Assembly: GCA_947095585.1 (NCBI GenBank)
Contig: OX352763.1
Location: 17,967,462-18,031,461 of the forward strand
From: Nephrocerus scutellatus
Lineage: Eukaryota > Arthropoda > Insecta > Diptera > Pipunculidae
Direction of reading: 5' to 3'
Length of the DNA: 64,000 nt
The notes beneath the pieces are model-generated. The model ran no database searches. It saw only the letters and a list, made by a program, of their open reading frames with translations, and was not told where the DNA came from. The position numbers and the translations under genes were made by a program. This document shows, one piece after another, positions 11,650 through 24,120 of the stretch (its first letter is position 1; every line of letters begins with the position of its first letter).

Positions 11650-12725
11650 AACGATGTTAGAAGACGGAGAGGAGGTATTCAGTGCCATGGCAAAGAAGGG
11701 ACCTTCAGTCCTCACACCGCTGCAAAGGGAGGATAAAAGAATAAAGGAGGGCACTGGGATGTCGTGCAGTGTTCTCTCTAAGAGAAGCAAAAAAACTTAG
11801 TTACGCTTGAGAAAGCTAGGTTGCTTCACAGACGGCAGGGTATGGGGATGCGGTGCCGTGATGATAACATGGTACAGAAGAAGCTTAAATTCAAGAAGAA
11901 TGTGCACCAAGAAGGAATTAAAATCAGAAACAGAAAACCAGATAGATACATCTGGGTATACGGATAATTCAAAGAAAACCCAAAGCACAGATGCAGGAGA
12001 CCACGGGCTACAAACCAAGTAAAGTAATTTGAAGCAATAGAACAGTACCCAAGCATATTCACGGCAAAAGTACGTGCCATCAAAAGATGTGCTCACTTTA
12101 ATCTGGAAAGGAACTACATGAGGCAGGAAATAGATCTTATGACAAACAACCAAGCTGCTGGGCTAAGCTTATCAGAGTTGGTGAAGTCAACAAGGTATGT
12201 CTGTACTGGGTGCTGGCACTAGCACACTAGCATAGAAGGCAGCAAAGCCTCAGATAGGCTTGCGAATAAAGTGGCAGAAACTCCATAAGTAGGGCCAAAA
12301 CCATTTTTTGGCATAAGTTACCGCATAATACGGGAAGAGATGCGCAGAATAGATACAGCAGCCTCTGCCTTAAGATTGGTAACTGTCTTAGGCCTACGGT
12401 AAGCAAAGGAAATTTTGGGGCCGGCTATAACTCAAAGATGTCTCGCTTAATATTAGGACTAAGCTGTAGTAATAAAATAATCAACAGGACATTGTAGACT
12501 AAAAGGGCATCTAAAGATATTATGTTCAGAAGAGGATGGCAGCTGCCGGCTTTGAAGAGAAGCGGAGAAAACATCGTGGCGTTTTTTCAACGAATGCAGA
12601 ACAACGATCCGACAGAGAAGAGACCATATGGGAACCCACGAAATCTCGGAGTCTGCGCGACATTCACTAAACTAACTCCATATCATTTAGTTGCATTCCA
12701 TAAACAGGACGACAAAAAATGTCTG
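11650..12725 (+). mobile_element. Jockey/I-type LINE remnant, RNase H and C-terminal region
   Basis: Plus-strand frames give GCFTDGRVWGCGAVM (RNase H TDG start, near 11820). Next come FTAKVRAIKRCAHFNLERNY and a DLMTNNQAAGLSLS stretch (RNase H middle), then IEGSKASDRLANKVAETP at about 12230-12285, the degenerate GH..I.GNE.AD.LA..GA motif. KPFFGISYRIIREEMRR and an LRLVTVLGLR-like segment match what follows RNase H in this LINE class. The zinc-like end reads CRL..AEKTSWRFFNECRTT at about 12540-12610. Stops and frame changes are frequent. The RT domain upstream is not recognisable. Confidence 0.75.
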
Positions 12726-14737
12726 CGTGATTAGAGAAGTATTGGGTCTGGTATTGGATATGTTTCTGAATTCTGAAAATTTTCTAAAAACCTCAAAGTA
12801 AGAGTTCGTAATGTATTTTTGGCCTCGACGTTAAGACTCAAACGCTAACGTGATAATGTCGTTTATAAAGTGCTTTATGATAGGTTTTATTGGACACGAA
12901 TCAGGCCAAGCCTTCACTGAACAAGAACAGTCCAGAGTTTTGGGACACCAAACGGAATGAAGTCAACAGGACATCTGATCAGTGAATAGGCATTTTTTTT
13001 GAGAAGTTAATGATAGTAACCAATTGGGTTTTTGTTACAAGTAACAAGTTCTTTAGGTGACTTAACAAAACATTATCTGTCACTTAACTTATGAGGCATT
13101 ATCATCATTTTCTTTGCCACTAAAGCTGAACACTTAAGTGTAAAACACTAACTCTTTGCTAGTTCTTCATGCAATGTTTTCAATATGTATAGCAATGATA
13201 TTCTACGGCAGCATATTTCACAGCGTCCTCACCAATGACCTCGACGCTCTTTTCATTCAGTTTTACCAACGCAAAGTGAAAAGCGTTCACAAACTTTTGC
13301 AAAAAACAAATGGAAGCAGTGCTCTAATCGCTCTGCAGCGAAGCGAAATGTCATTTCGACATTTCCAGTATTTCTGCATTGATAAATTGTTATCAACTTT
13401 TAATGATTTTGTCATTTATTTTTATTAAAATGCTAAATTCTGATAAATAGGGAGATTGACTCAAAATGTGGGCACGTACTAGGAGTGGATCACTCATTCT
13501 TCTATGAGATGTGATGATAAAAAAAATTCGTAAGCATTGCAGTGTCCATCAATGGCATTATCAATCGAAAAAAGATTTCAAGTCCTATGAATAATCTACG
13601 ACTACGAATGTTCGAAAATATTTTTGTAAAGTAGACGCATAGAGTTTCCAATGGTCATTAGTGACTTGGTGATGATCTGCAAGTGAGCTGTAAACCACCA
13701 TTAAAGCGAAATAATTGAAAACAACCACCAGCAGCCGGCAATTGTGGTCAATAATTGAGTCAAAAGGGGAATGCATTATTGAAGCCCGCATATAAACTCG
13801 CTAGCTTTTAAGCGACCACGTGTTGGCATCGTTTCCCACAATTCTTTAAGTAAATATTGCAGGTTTTGCGCTTTAGTTCTTTATCTGTAATCACATCCCC
13901 AGATGCCCAATTGAAAATGAAAAGCATCGGTTATTTGACAACAGATGACTATCTATCTAGTTTTCAAACAAAACTGATTTGATTCTTAATTCTTAATCTA
14001 AATTCGCAACCATAACTCACGATTCGTACGATGGATTTGCGTAAATAGCTTATTGTTTTGTGTGTTATGGTCTTGGGAAAGAAAACCAAATACAAGGAAA
14101 AGTAGAAAAATTCGGACAAACAGCACTCTCGGCCATAACTGACGATTGGAACGACTTTTTTTGTTTTGATTTTTTTTTGTTTTGTTCGTTGCTCGTTAAC
14201 AAAAGCAAAAATTTGGAAAAATTACAAAAGAAAGTAGGAAAATTTGGAAAATGATAAATTGGATATTTGGATAACTCAATTGAATGTTTTCGGTAAAATG
14301 AAAAATCTGGCAAAAAGGCATTCCAGCCTAAATTAAAATAAAATAAAATTTGTTTTTACTTTTGTGTTGATTCGCGATCTGTCCAACTTATCTATATATT
14401 TTCATATCTATTTAATTAGATTCCAATAGTTGGCGCTATGTGGGCACATGTCATTTGACAACTGATCCATTTGCACGGCCTTTCTTTTGCAATCTCTTAA
14501 CATGTCATTAGACTTTAAACGCTCGCAGTTGCAGGTGCGGTTTGCATTCGCAATAACAATAAACGAATCAGTGTTTGGTGCATTAACCTTGAAAATCTAT
14601 GCTTCTCGAATGGTCGATAGTATGTCGCCTGTTCCAGTGTCGGAAAATCATTAGCGTTGTTTGTTTACGCGCCAGACAACAAAACAAATAAAAAACTGTG
14701 CGTGTAACTTTTACACAAAGTTAAAGTGCAACCTCTT
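12726..14737. other. no recognisable gene
   Basis: No TE domain or array seen. The open frames (13156-13428 plus, 13585-13791 minus, and 14060-14313 on both strands) have no family features. The 14150-14330 segment is A/T-rich low-complexity sequence whose opposite frames mirror each other. Confidence 0.45.
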
Positions 14738-15298
14738 TGATGTTGTTGGCAAAAAGACCTCCGAAAGACCCTCAAAACAATCACAAAATACCCCACAAAA
14801 GACCATCAAAAGATGCCGAGAAGAACCCCAGAAGACCCAAATAAACCCCCAAAATACCATCGAAAAAACCCCAGAAGACCTGCAAAAGATCCTCAAAAGA
14901 CCCCAAAGAAGCCACCAAAACCCCCCAAAATAATTATAAAACACCCCCCAAAAAATGATTAAAAATCCTCCAAAAGATCCTGATGCTCAAAAGACCCCCA
15001 CAAGATCTTCAAAAGATTCTCAAAAGGCTTACCCCAAAAGACCCCCAAAAGACTCCCAAAAGACCAAAAAAAGAACCCAAAAGAACCACAAAAGACCCCT
15101 AAAAAACCCCTAAAAGACCCCAAAAAAAACCCACAAAAGACCCCTAAAAGACCCTCAAAGGACCCCCAAAATACCTTCAATAGACGTCCAAAAGACCCAC
15201 AAAAGACCCTCAAAAGGCTCCTCAAAAGACCTCCAAAGACCATCAAAGGACCATCAAGAGACTATCAAAAGACCCCCCTGAGGACCCTCAAAAGAACT
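14738..15298. repeat. 11-bp C/A-rich minisatellite (CAAAAGACCCC type)
   Basis: About 560 bp of degenerate tandem units close to CAAAAGACCCC, with unit length drifting around 10-12 bp. The plus strand is almost devoid of T and the minus strand carries recurrent GGGG runs, so several stretches (for example 15025-15060) satisfy a simple four-G-run quadruplex pattern on the minus strand. Long open frames on both strands (plus 14661-14933; minus 14711-14944 and 14959-15246) are artefacts of the repeat, giving Lys/Pro-rich or Phe/Gly/Leu-rich translations. A short reverse-complement relative lies at 34722-34860. Confidence 0.9.
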
Positions 15299-15449
15299 TA
15301 CCGAATTTCCTACGAATCGGTTAGTTCCCAAAATTAAAAAAAATGTAACACAATAATGTGACCAATAACGTGACTCAAAAACGCAACACAAACCCGTCAC
15401 ACGCGGAAAATAAAAAATGCTATTTAGGACTTAGACACTCATAAAATTC

Positions 15450-15808
15450 CAGCTCTCTAAGTCATATGTAAGTATATAAAAAGGACCTCAAAGTAATTAA
15501 ATAAAAGTTTTTAAAAATGAAATGAAATGTGTTTGCTTGTTATTTATGGAAACTCAAATTTTCCATGCGATCTTTACGGAATTTTCAATGTATATTACTG
15601 GCAGGTGGAGGATGGTTATAGGCTATAGTACTCCTCTCTGGGGGTGTGAATGTCAATATTAGCCACATTTACAAATCGATTTTAATAAAATTTTGAATGT
15701 ATATTATTGACAGGTGGAGAATGATTATAGGCTAGGGTTATAGGCAGGGTAGCGAAGCGTCTCGAACCCCCAGCTGTGCGGGTAGCGAAGCGCACCTAAA
15801 CAGCTAGT
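15450..15808 (+). mobile_element. Helitron/Helentron-like element with hairpin and CTAG|T 3' end
   Basis: Two tandem units of about 109 bp (starts 15581 and 15690; ATTTTCAATGTATATTACTG type) are followed by a 3' terminus with the Helitron layout. A perfect 5-bp stem GTGCG/CGCAC (15776-15780 and 15791-15795) is followed by an 8-nt spacer, then CTAG at 15804-15807 and a T. The same tandem unit occurs reversed at 7.14-7.44 kb. No Rep/helicase coding is present, so this would be non-autonomous. The 5' boundary is uncertain (about 15450-15470, near a TATATAAAAAGG stretch). Confidence 0.65.
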
Positions 15809-18800
15809 TTTCTCATAAAAATGGGTGTTCTTTTCCATTCACAATAGCAAATTCGAAGCCTCATTACTACAATTCTGAATGAGTTGATTATAGTACATGC
15901 CAGTGGCACTCAACAAAACTTACGACGGACGATCCGCTCAGCAGCACTTATCAGATTCAATGAACTCTTTAGCTAGCTCAGTCTTATGTGTCATAAACAT
16001 CAAGTGTCATTGAGTGAATACGTTGACTATGCCACCGCTCAAACACCATGCAATTAAGTCCAGCCACTTACAACTTACGGCGCAAGTAACTACACTAAGC
16101 CATTTCACGTTACGCTGTACACATATGGCATTTCGACATTTTCAAGCGACAGCGACCCACAGCCAGAGTCAGCGACGTTTAGTATCGTATAATATGCAGC
16201 GCCATTGCGTCGCGTCGTCATAATAGAATTACGCGCATTTGTGCGTGAAGTGGATCTGATAAGATTTATTATGATCGACTTGTAACTCTTTGCTGAGTGG
16301 CGTGATGATGATAATGTTTCTGTTTCTGGGATTTAACCAAATCCGCATGATATTGTCATCGCTGCTTTAGTTTTACTAATGCTTGAGTGCTAATTGTAGG
16401 TTCTGTTAGCGAATCTTCATCAGGAATTCTTTAAATTTGCACTCGGCACCATGTAATTTCCCAGGTGCTCCCAGATGCTCCCAGGCGCTGTATTGCTGGT
16501 GAAAATACTGCACAATGCATTGTTACCGCATCGTGATATACCCTCAGACATCGCCAATCTCCTTTGTGGTGTCGGGGGTCCTGAGCGTTGCATATTTGGC
16601 TGTTGGCTTATTTTATCTGTCAATGGGCGTTTGCTTAAATATTCTTGTCTTGTCGCTTACAATCAATCCGCATCCGAATAAACATTGTTTATCTTCTCTT
16701 GTAGATATGTACAGCAATTCCCGTAGTAGACACCAAATTTTCCATCCCTATGTTATGTCTGGAAGTAAGTCAGCTTTGTATTTCTTTTAGGGCTCCGCTT
16801 ATTATTCGGTTGGTGCTTTTGGAACTTTTGGAAGTGCTTTGATCAGCTTTCGGCTTGTACGACACCGCAACATTGAAAATGTTAGGCCCCGAAAATGGGG
16901 TAGAAAAGTGTGCGTTAATCATGAATGCTAAGAAAGTTAAATGGTCTTAAGTGACTACCCTTCGGTACTTCAGAAACAGACCAAATAACTTAGCGCCAAA
17001 AAGACACTAAGATTTTCCTCCGTTCTATGAAGATAGGTTACCAATAAATCCTTTACAAAGCTAATGTTTACCCCATCGACTCGGACGGCAGAAGCATGAA
17101 AGAAATCAATCAGGACTTCAAAGTTCATACTTGACACATAAGCAAAAAACTTTATTTATAACATCAGGTTATTTTTGGGTTCTTTTTTTAACCGTGGACT
17201 TGGCATAGCCCTTGGACTTAACATACCCTTAAAGATAAAATTCCAAAAGCATCAAATCTCAAAAACGCGATTGTCAATTATTAATCCAAAAAAGGACTCG
17301 AAAACAACAGAATCCTGTCACTGACTGACTGTCCCACAAATTATCTCTCTACCATAAAAATTCTTTATTTTTCTTCAAAATTAAATTTTTCCAATCGATA
17401 CTTTGTTTAAAGTGGGGAAGAGGAAGTAGTCTGATTGAATAGTGTCTTGCAAAACAAACAAAGCGAATTGCATCTGCCTGCCCATGCATTTTCATCATAC
17501 GTCACAATAGACAATAAAATCTGAACGTGATGCACATGACATTCCTTCGATTTGCTGCGCTGTTCGTTCCACTGCGAAAAAATTTATTGATTCTCTAGAT
17601 TGTCCGGATGACGGAATGATGTGATGTGTTTGGCGGATTATGATACCGCCTGGAGCCTGAACTCTGCTGTCATTGTTGTTTATTTTCATTCGGGTCATGG
17701 CATCGTGTCATTTTGTGTGAAAATTTCGTTGCACTCGTGCATTTCTAAAAAAAATTCATTTCGGAACATGTGCATATAAAGCGTTCATTGTTGTTGTTGG
17801 TTGGTTCCCAAATTCTTTTATTGAAAATCATGCACTACATTCGAAGACAAAAACCAGACGCCATAATAATACTTAAGATTCCAATCAGAGATTATGAGTA
17901 TTCGAAGCAATAATGAAAAGAACAAAAATACATTTAATTAGTAATGCACTTTAGATATGGAGTATACGGAGTGATTCGTTTTTATCGTCAGTAATAAAAG
18001 TATGAATTGGTTACATCCATCGGCAATTACAGAAATTCCATCAAAGAGCACATTGTCTGGAGTGAATCTGGGTTGAGTTGGTGGAACCAACGCAGAAAAA
18101 AGCATCACACCACTCAAAATGATATGCTCACTTTTGTTCCCTACCATAGAACAACACGAGAGTACTTAGACAAGTCTTGTCAATCTAAAGGGTATGACTT
18201 CATTCTAAAGAACACAATCCAAAGAGTTCTTATTTACAGACACATACTTGAATGTGTAGCTCTTCTCTATGGTTTTAAACATAAAACCCACATGCTATAC
18301 TTATAGAGGATTTTTGTATGTAACAACCGCAAAAAAAGTCAAATGTGATACAGAGATACTGTTCAACTTCTCACTTCTGATCCTATTCTGGTCTATTTTT
18401 TTGGACTTTTGGCGCCCTAGCTACTGAAAGGACTTTTTGAGAAGGTTCCTTTTTGACCGGCCCATCGCATACGTTTTTTTTAGGTAACGGTTGGTTTCTT
18501 TAATTCGACTAAAAGGAGGCTTTGTTGGCTTAAACACAACTGCACGCTTTTTTATGGTTCCATGATGTTATCGGCTCATCGCGGCTCGATCATCTTGGGA
18601 TATTCTCCCTTGCAACAACCTTAAGCTTAGCATCAGGCAGCAAACTTCCCCCAGGCTACTTATAGCCAGTTTATAGAGATCGCAGGATCTCGAATCATCA
18701 CACGCGATTAGCTTAATGCGGCCTTGATGCCAACCGCTATAGCAAGTAGGACTAGTAAAGGAGGTGTTCCTGGGTGCTCCTTCATGAAGCTCAAGAAACT

Positions 18801-21399
18801 GCCAGAAGGCTTGAACATGACCAACTGCTACCGCTCAGGAGAGATTGTTCTATCGATCACTGCGACTACGATTTTGTCTTTAATGACATCGTTGAACGAC
18901 CTCGGAGATGTGACTGTGGATGGACTAAGGGTGCTGATATTGTGTACTTTAAGTCGTTTTGAAACCTGAACGATCCTTGTAGTAGGCTCTTGATGGAGTG
19001 CGTTGTCGCGAACTACGAGATGCGCCTTCAAGGTTTGCCTAAAGTGATAGATCTTAACTTTCTTTTTTATTACTTGCAGGGCCATTAGGTTGCCACAATC
19101 CTACCACTGCCAGTAGAAAGCTTGCCTTTAATTGTCACCCTGTGCTTGTCGGCAGGGGAAAAACCACTACACACCGTTGCAGGAGCATACCAGTAGACAG
19201 AAAGTTCACCATACTACCTACCTTCCCGTCTAAAACAAGCAAACGAAGAATTTTTATTGCTATCGCTCATTTATGTCCCACGAGTGGCCGAGAAAATAAA
19301 TCCCTCTGTGTAGAGATCTGCAGTATACATATAAAGCTAGCTAATCCGGATGTTGTCAGGTATCCGTAAACGTAAACGACCGGGCTATTTTTTAAGAATT
19401 GGACCCCCAGCCAGACTGATAATCAGCACGGTTCGTATGACACCTTAAATCCAGCCCAGAGGATGATGATGGTGATGGGGTTGAAAGAGAGGGAAGGAAG
19501 GGGAAAATTGGGAGGAAGAAGATTGGGAAGAGCGCCCTGTGAATTCAAGTCTCATCTAGAGAAAAGTTTCCAATAATCTTTGACATTACTTAGCCCCTAC
19601 AACTCGAAAAGATCGACGCTGAGGTAGGAGGACAGAAGTTCGAACAATTGGACTTGGTTTCAGTCGGATGCTCCTACATGTCATACCAGCCGTATAGTAA
19701 TCGATTTTTTCATTATTTTAAACAAAGCATTAATTTTTGAAAAATATTGAAAATTGTAATTTTATGGCGATTTTAAAAAGAAACCAGCCCATGGCCCACA
19801 TTTTTACTTCTTTTACGAAAGAGCCTGTAACAAAAGCATACTTCTTTGACGATTTGGGACATAAAACCACCGTCAACGCCTCTGCCTTGGTAAATAATTT
19901 GCACTGTTCCATCTCAATTCAGTACAGATGCGATAGAAATACACCGCCTAAAGGAGGATTCTCAGTCTACTCCTTTTCGGTTTGTTTTTGCTGAACTACC
20001 ATTCGTTCTTCGAAGATTGGGGACTACACGAGCACACACTCCTATACCTTAACACTCATGGTACCTAAACAAAAGAATCGAGAAGATCTGAGCTGTTTGT
20101 TCGCCATCATGGTTGGCATGAGATGTTGTTGTTTGTTGTTGTATTTAAGATCGCCTTTGTTTAGAATCAGCACTGGTACAGTTCTCTGTTCATCGTCATT
20201 GTGTATAGAAGTAAATGTTGAGTCTGCTCTGGTCGCTTGGTTATTCGAGTACTCTCTTGCAGTTAAAAGTGCGATGGGGATAAGGTTATAACAACCTGAA
20301 CCTGCTCATAATTCCTCAACTTGGGTTCGCTCATATGTCATATCCTTCGTTTATGAAGTAGTTTCGTATGCGACTCACACGCGTCTCTTTTTGTAAAATT
20401 AAACAAAATGTCTGTAAGCGAGATACTATTGTAGTTGTTGTATAGTGTCGTTGCTGAACGAAAAGCGACGACCTACCGCACGACAAGATCGTGTGTAAGT
20501 GGTAACGCCTTTCAATAAATCACGATCGATTACCTTCTCGATGGAATACATTGTCTCACACGGGCACATGTTGTGTGTTGCTTTTCATCGTTTCGTCGTC
20601 TTGTCGTATCGTCGTAGTTTCAAGCAATTCATTAACATTCAAGTGGGATTGCTGGGCCTTTTTAGTATGAGTGTGAGTGTACGTTATGATCGGACGATGT
20701 TGAAGCGTTGCATTAAATGCACCCGTGATATCCTTTAGGATTTCATTAAGGATCTACTGCACTCTGCGTAATTTTTGAGTTAAAAAATTTCCTGAATAAA
20801 ATTATGATACCAGGTGGAAGTTAAACTGTGAACTAATTACTGTTTCTTCACTATAACGCGATACGACTAAACGTTCCAGTACAGGGAGAGTTAGGTTTCA
20901 AAATGTGTTCATTTTTTCTGTTATTGAGCATTGGGTTCATTGGGCTCAGCCTCTTCTGTGCAGCTGATTACAACAAGTACATCAACTAATTTGCAATTGC
21001 ATTCTATTTTTTATTTGATTACTACTGGCCGGCGTTGCCCGATCCGAAAAATATTGATTCCGCACTTAAATCGGTCGTTTTAGATTATTTGTACATGTCA
21101 ATCTCTCTCCAACTCCATCCCGTGGGGGAGAGGCTGATCAAATCACGAAACTATGGACTCGACAGTAATATCGGTCAGGTCATATGTCGCCCCCTTCCCA
21201 CCCTCACCATTGGGTACACTACCAATAGGTATATTAGGGGTGTCTTACCGTCACTATTAATCTCAGTACGTAGTTTCATGACTAGGTCGTCGTTGTATTG
21301 CTTGTATAATTAGACATTGTATCATCTCCTCCAAAACCTATCGACGCAATCAGAACCCAAAATTGTCCAAATTATTTATAAGCCTCAAGATACTTCTAT
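15809..21399. other. long stretch without recognisable gene
   Basis: I found no confident TE domain or host exon. Small open frames at 16014-16223, 16515-16790, 18007-18306, 18724-19085 and 19737-19994 have no recognisable family. The minus frame 18828-19085 is moderately ordered and could be an eroded TE protein, but I cannot name it. A purine-rich stretch occupies about 19461-19535. AG acceptor-like sites with pyrimidine tracts occur (for example ending near 19079) but without an adjacent exon-like frame. Confidence 0.4.
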
Positions 21400-21921
21400 C
21401 CGACATCGATGGAGTCCATGCTTAGGGTCTGAGAGAGTGCTGAATTATTCATTTGATTTCTAAGCCCAAAGAAGTAGCGATTGGCAGAATAGATACCTTC
21501 ATCCGATTTCGAGAGAGTCCATGCTTAAGTGGCTTAGAGCAGGACTGGGATGATTAAGAGCTTACAAAGGGTATTCATAATGGTCTTAGTGCTGAATTAC
21601 ACAATTATGTACCTTCTAACCCAAAAGAAACAGCGATTGACAGAAAAGATACCTTCATCGACTTCGATAAAGTCCATTCTTCAGTGCCATAGTACTGGTA
21701 AGATTAAGTTCTAATACAGGGTCTTCTTAACGGCCTGAGAGAGTGCTGAATTACTCAATTACCTTCTAAGCACAAAGAAACAGCGATTGACAGAATCTTA
21801 TTTTGATTTCTGGGGTTGTGTCACTATCGGATGTAATAGCGGAGCCGAGGTAGATAAAGTTCCTACGTAACTACCTCATCAAAGTTATAGCTGGGGTTCG
21901 TTCCTACTTCTTGACAGCAAA
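21400..21921 (-). mobile_element. RTE-like LINE remnant, post-RT segment with internal repeats
   Basis: Minus-strand reading near 21860 gives NFIYLGSAITSDSDTTPEIK, the stretch that follows the RT core in RTE-like LINEs. The following segment, resembling the normal ANRCFFGL region, is present about three times: GTGCTGAATTA blocks start near 21438, 21588 and 21751 (150 and 163 bp apart). The coding sequence has therefore been locally duplicated after inactivation. It joins across a Helitron-like insertion to 22490-23110. Confidence 0.65.
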
Positions 21922-22490
21922 TCTATACTTATATTAAAAAGAGGTAAAGTTGGTTTGTGTGTGTAGGAGGTGATCTTCGTAACTACTGGACCGATTTAAA
22001 AAATTATTTTACCAGTATTTAGAATGGACTTTCAGGGTGAACATAGACTGCATATGCATATTATCTTTTAATAAAACGGCCTTTCGTGACAACCAATTAT
22101 GTAACTAAGTAACTAAAGTCGACTTAAAAATGGTCGGGCATCATAATGTGCTGTGTGCTGCGCTGTTTCTGTACTGTACGAACATAACGCCATAATGACT
22201 GTGTGAATGACTGTAGAATATAAACAATGGTATTTCGATTTAGATACAAAATTTCAGCTCTCGAGATCGTGTTGAAGGTGGTTAAAAAGGACCTCAAATT
22301 GGTCGAAAATACAGACAAAAAGGGGTCAAGTTAAAGAAAATTTTTTAAAAAGTATGCTGTTGTTTTGTAATACGACACTAAAACCTAAAAACTTAGCAGC
22401 CGGTTGAGCTGAAACTTTAACAGAATATGCGTCTTAACAAAATCTCGGTAAACCACAACCAAAGCGAATACGATTGGGGTGACGCTTTGT
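21922..22490 (+). mobile_element. Helitron-like insertion (5' end well defined, 3' end unclear)
   Basis: The segment starts A|TCTATACTTATATTAAAAAG and continues with GGTAAAGTTGGTTTGTGTG and an AACTACTGGACCGATTT stretch. This combination resembles the 5' region of widespread insect Helitron-like non-autonomous elements as I recall them. The segment interrupts an otherwise collinear minus-strand RTE-like LINE. No clear hairpin plus CTRR end was found before LINE sequence resumes near 22490-22560, so the right limit is approximate. A GTGGTTAAAAAGGACC motif at about 22280 is shared with the tandem repeats at 40.66-41.06 kb. Confidence 0.55.
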
Positions 22491-23110
22491 TTAGGTTTAG
22501 GCAATAGTACACCACTGCCGTGGTATTGAGGGCATTGTGTGCGGTTGACAGAGCTCCCTTTATTCATCTTTCTTTCCCTCGTTAATTGTAAATCCTATTT
22601 TAGCCACTGGTTGCCTAGGACAGCTCGCTGAATTCCGCTGATGATGTCGATTTCGTCAGTCCATAGCAGTAGTTGAACAGACTTGAAGAAAAGTGCGCCT
22701 GCCTCTGACCTGAGAGTTTTGCACAGTTCTCTCCTGTACTACATGGATGTTCTCCATGATCTGCCGCTGTATGAATATTTGGTCGATTGTGGATTTTCCT
22801 GACTTATAACCACTCTGGGTCAATCAGATTGTTGATGAATGGCTTCAAGCATTCACACAATTTGGAAGATCTGATATTAAAGGCAATGCTGCGATTCCTT
22901 TCATCAGATCAAATTTTTAAGATAAGTTGGTGCATGCACTCTGCTTGGCGGGTATGCCTTGAATATTGTAAACTGCACTTCACCTTGGTCAGCTGGACGA
23001 AAATTTTGGATGTCATCGTCCAGGTTGAATGGTTCGTTCAGCCCAACAGCAGAATGTTGATCTACATCGCCGTTTCCCAGTCTGCAGAAAAGGCCTTTCC
23101 ATATTTTCAA
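22490..23110 (-). mobile_element. RTE-like LINE remnant, RT N-terminal and palm region
   Basis: The minus strand reads EPFNLDDDIQNFRPADQGEV (22904-23110), then by frame changes GIAFNIRSSKLCECLKPFIN with NNLIDP, then KSTIDQIFIQRQIMENIHVV. After an internal deletion comes VQLLLWTDEIDIISGIQRAV, where the catalytic YADD box has decayed to WTDE. AKIGFTINEGKKDE ends the recognisable part near 22560. These are consecutive landmarks of an RTE-like endonuclease-reverse transcriptase. The sequence is a fossil; it continues at 21400-21921 beyond the Helitron-like insertion. Confidence 0.8.
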
Positions 23111-24120
23111 TTTTCAAAACTGACTGAATTTCCTTCGTAAGGTTTCCATTCGAGTTTCGGTGCTTTGACATTGACGTTGAGCATTATTCCTGGAGTAGCT
23201 TCTCTCATTGTCTTCGATCGCCCTTTTTTAGTACTTATATACCAGAGGCTTTTACAGTTAGGAACCTGGATTTGAATACTCTTAACAAACTTTAGTAAAC
23301 TTTGATGTCTATAAGCAACCGGTTACATTTTTCTGTTTCCATTCTACTTCAATTTCTCTGCTTTGAATTCATGCTCCACTACCTTTAATTGAATGATAAA
23401 TTTTGGGTCTCCTGTTTACCGATGCGGCTGGTTTTTCTTTCCTTATTTTTTTAAAATTCTTATTTCAATTATTATTATTTTACAATTGTTTTATTACGTA
23501 AACATGAAGGTCAATGGTAACACAGTTTAAGCAATAAAAACGAACATACAATCTGTTGTCACCTTTCTAAAATTTCTATTGCGGTTGTGTCCAATATAAC
23601 GCCTATTTTTTCCTGGTGATCTTTATTTTCCTTTAAATCTCTCAGCATTTGGTCCTTATGTAAATTGTCTCAAGGTGACATAAATAAATAGGTTACATAT
23701 TTACACGTTTACAGGAGACAATAGCCAACCTTTCAAAGGATAATAAAGCAAAAACGTTCTCATAAAAGTGGGAAAGAAGTTAAGAATAACAAGGACAATG
23801 ACTTGCGCATTTATCCTTTGTAATATATGTTAGATGAGCATTCACGATGTGTTTTGCTTTTGGTTTTTCTCAGAACAGAAAACACACCTCTACCTGATCG
23901 ATCGATCTTGCAAGCATCTTAGATGAACCTCAAGTGACTTCAAGTAATTGGTTTGCTGGTCTGGGCACGAGTATATCTACCTGCTGCTATGGGTTCGATT
24001 CAATTTGGATTTTTTTTGTTTTATTTATATTTTCTCTCCTCATCAATGAAATTGAATAATTTTAATCTTTTGCCTGTTCTCTTATTATCTTTTAAGATTC
24101 CCATGAAAATCGCATTTAAT
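23111..24120. other. TE-poor stretch upstream of candidate recursive splice site
   Basis: The left edge (to about 23280) may still be LINE 5' sequence. From 23290 to 24120 I see no TE domain or array. T-rich, intron-like sequence leads into the pyrimidine tract of the next feature. Confidence 0.4.

Noticed and set aside
14661..15246. Long open frames on both strands that look like Pro/Lys-rich or Phe/Gly-rich proteins
   Set aside because: They are translations of the 11-bp minisatellite; low T content removes stop codons.
14738..15298. Telomeric repeat tract because of TTTTGGGG words
   Set aside because: Units are 11 bp and degenerate; the resemblance to ciliate telomeres is coincidental and fly telomeres are not of this type.
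16515..16790. 91-codon frame with two hydrophobic stretches
   Set aside because: No recognised family; overlapping frames on both strands are equally open; no exon-like splice sites in frame.
18471..18495. AG|GT junction after a T run (TTTTTTTTAG|GTAACG)
   Set aside because: Pyrimidine tract is short, donor GTAACG is weak, no branch-like motif seen.
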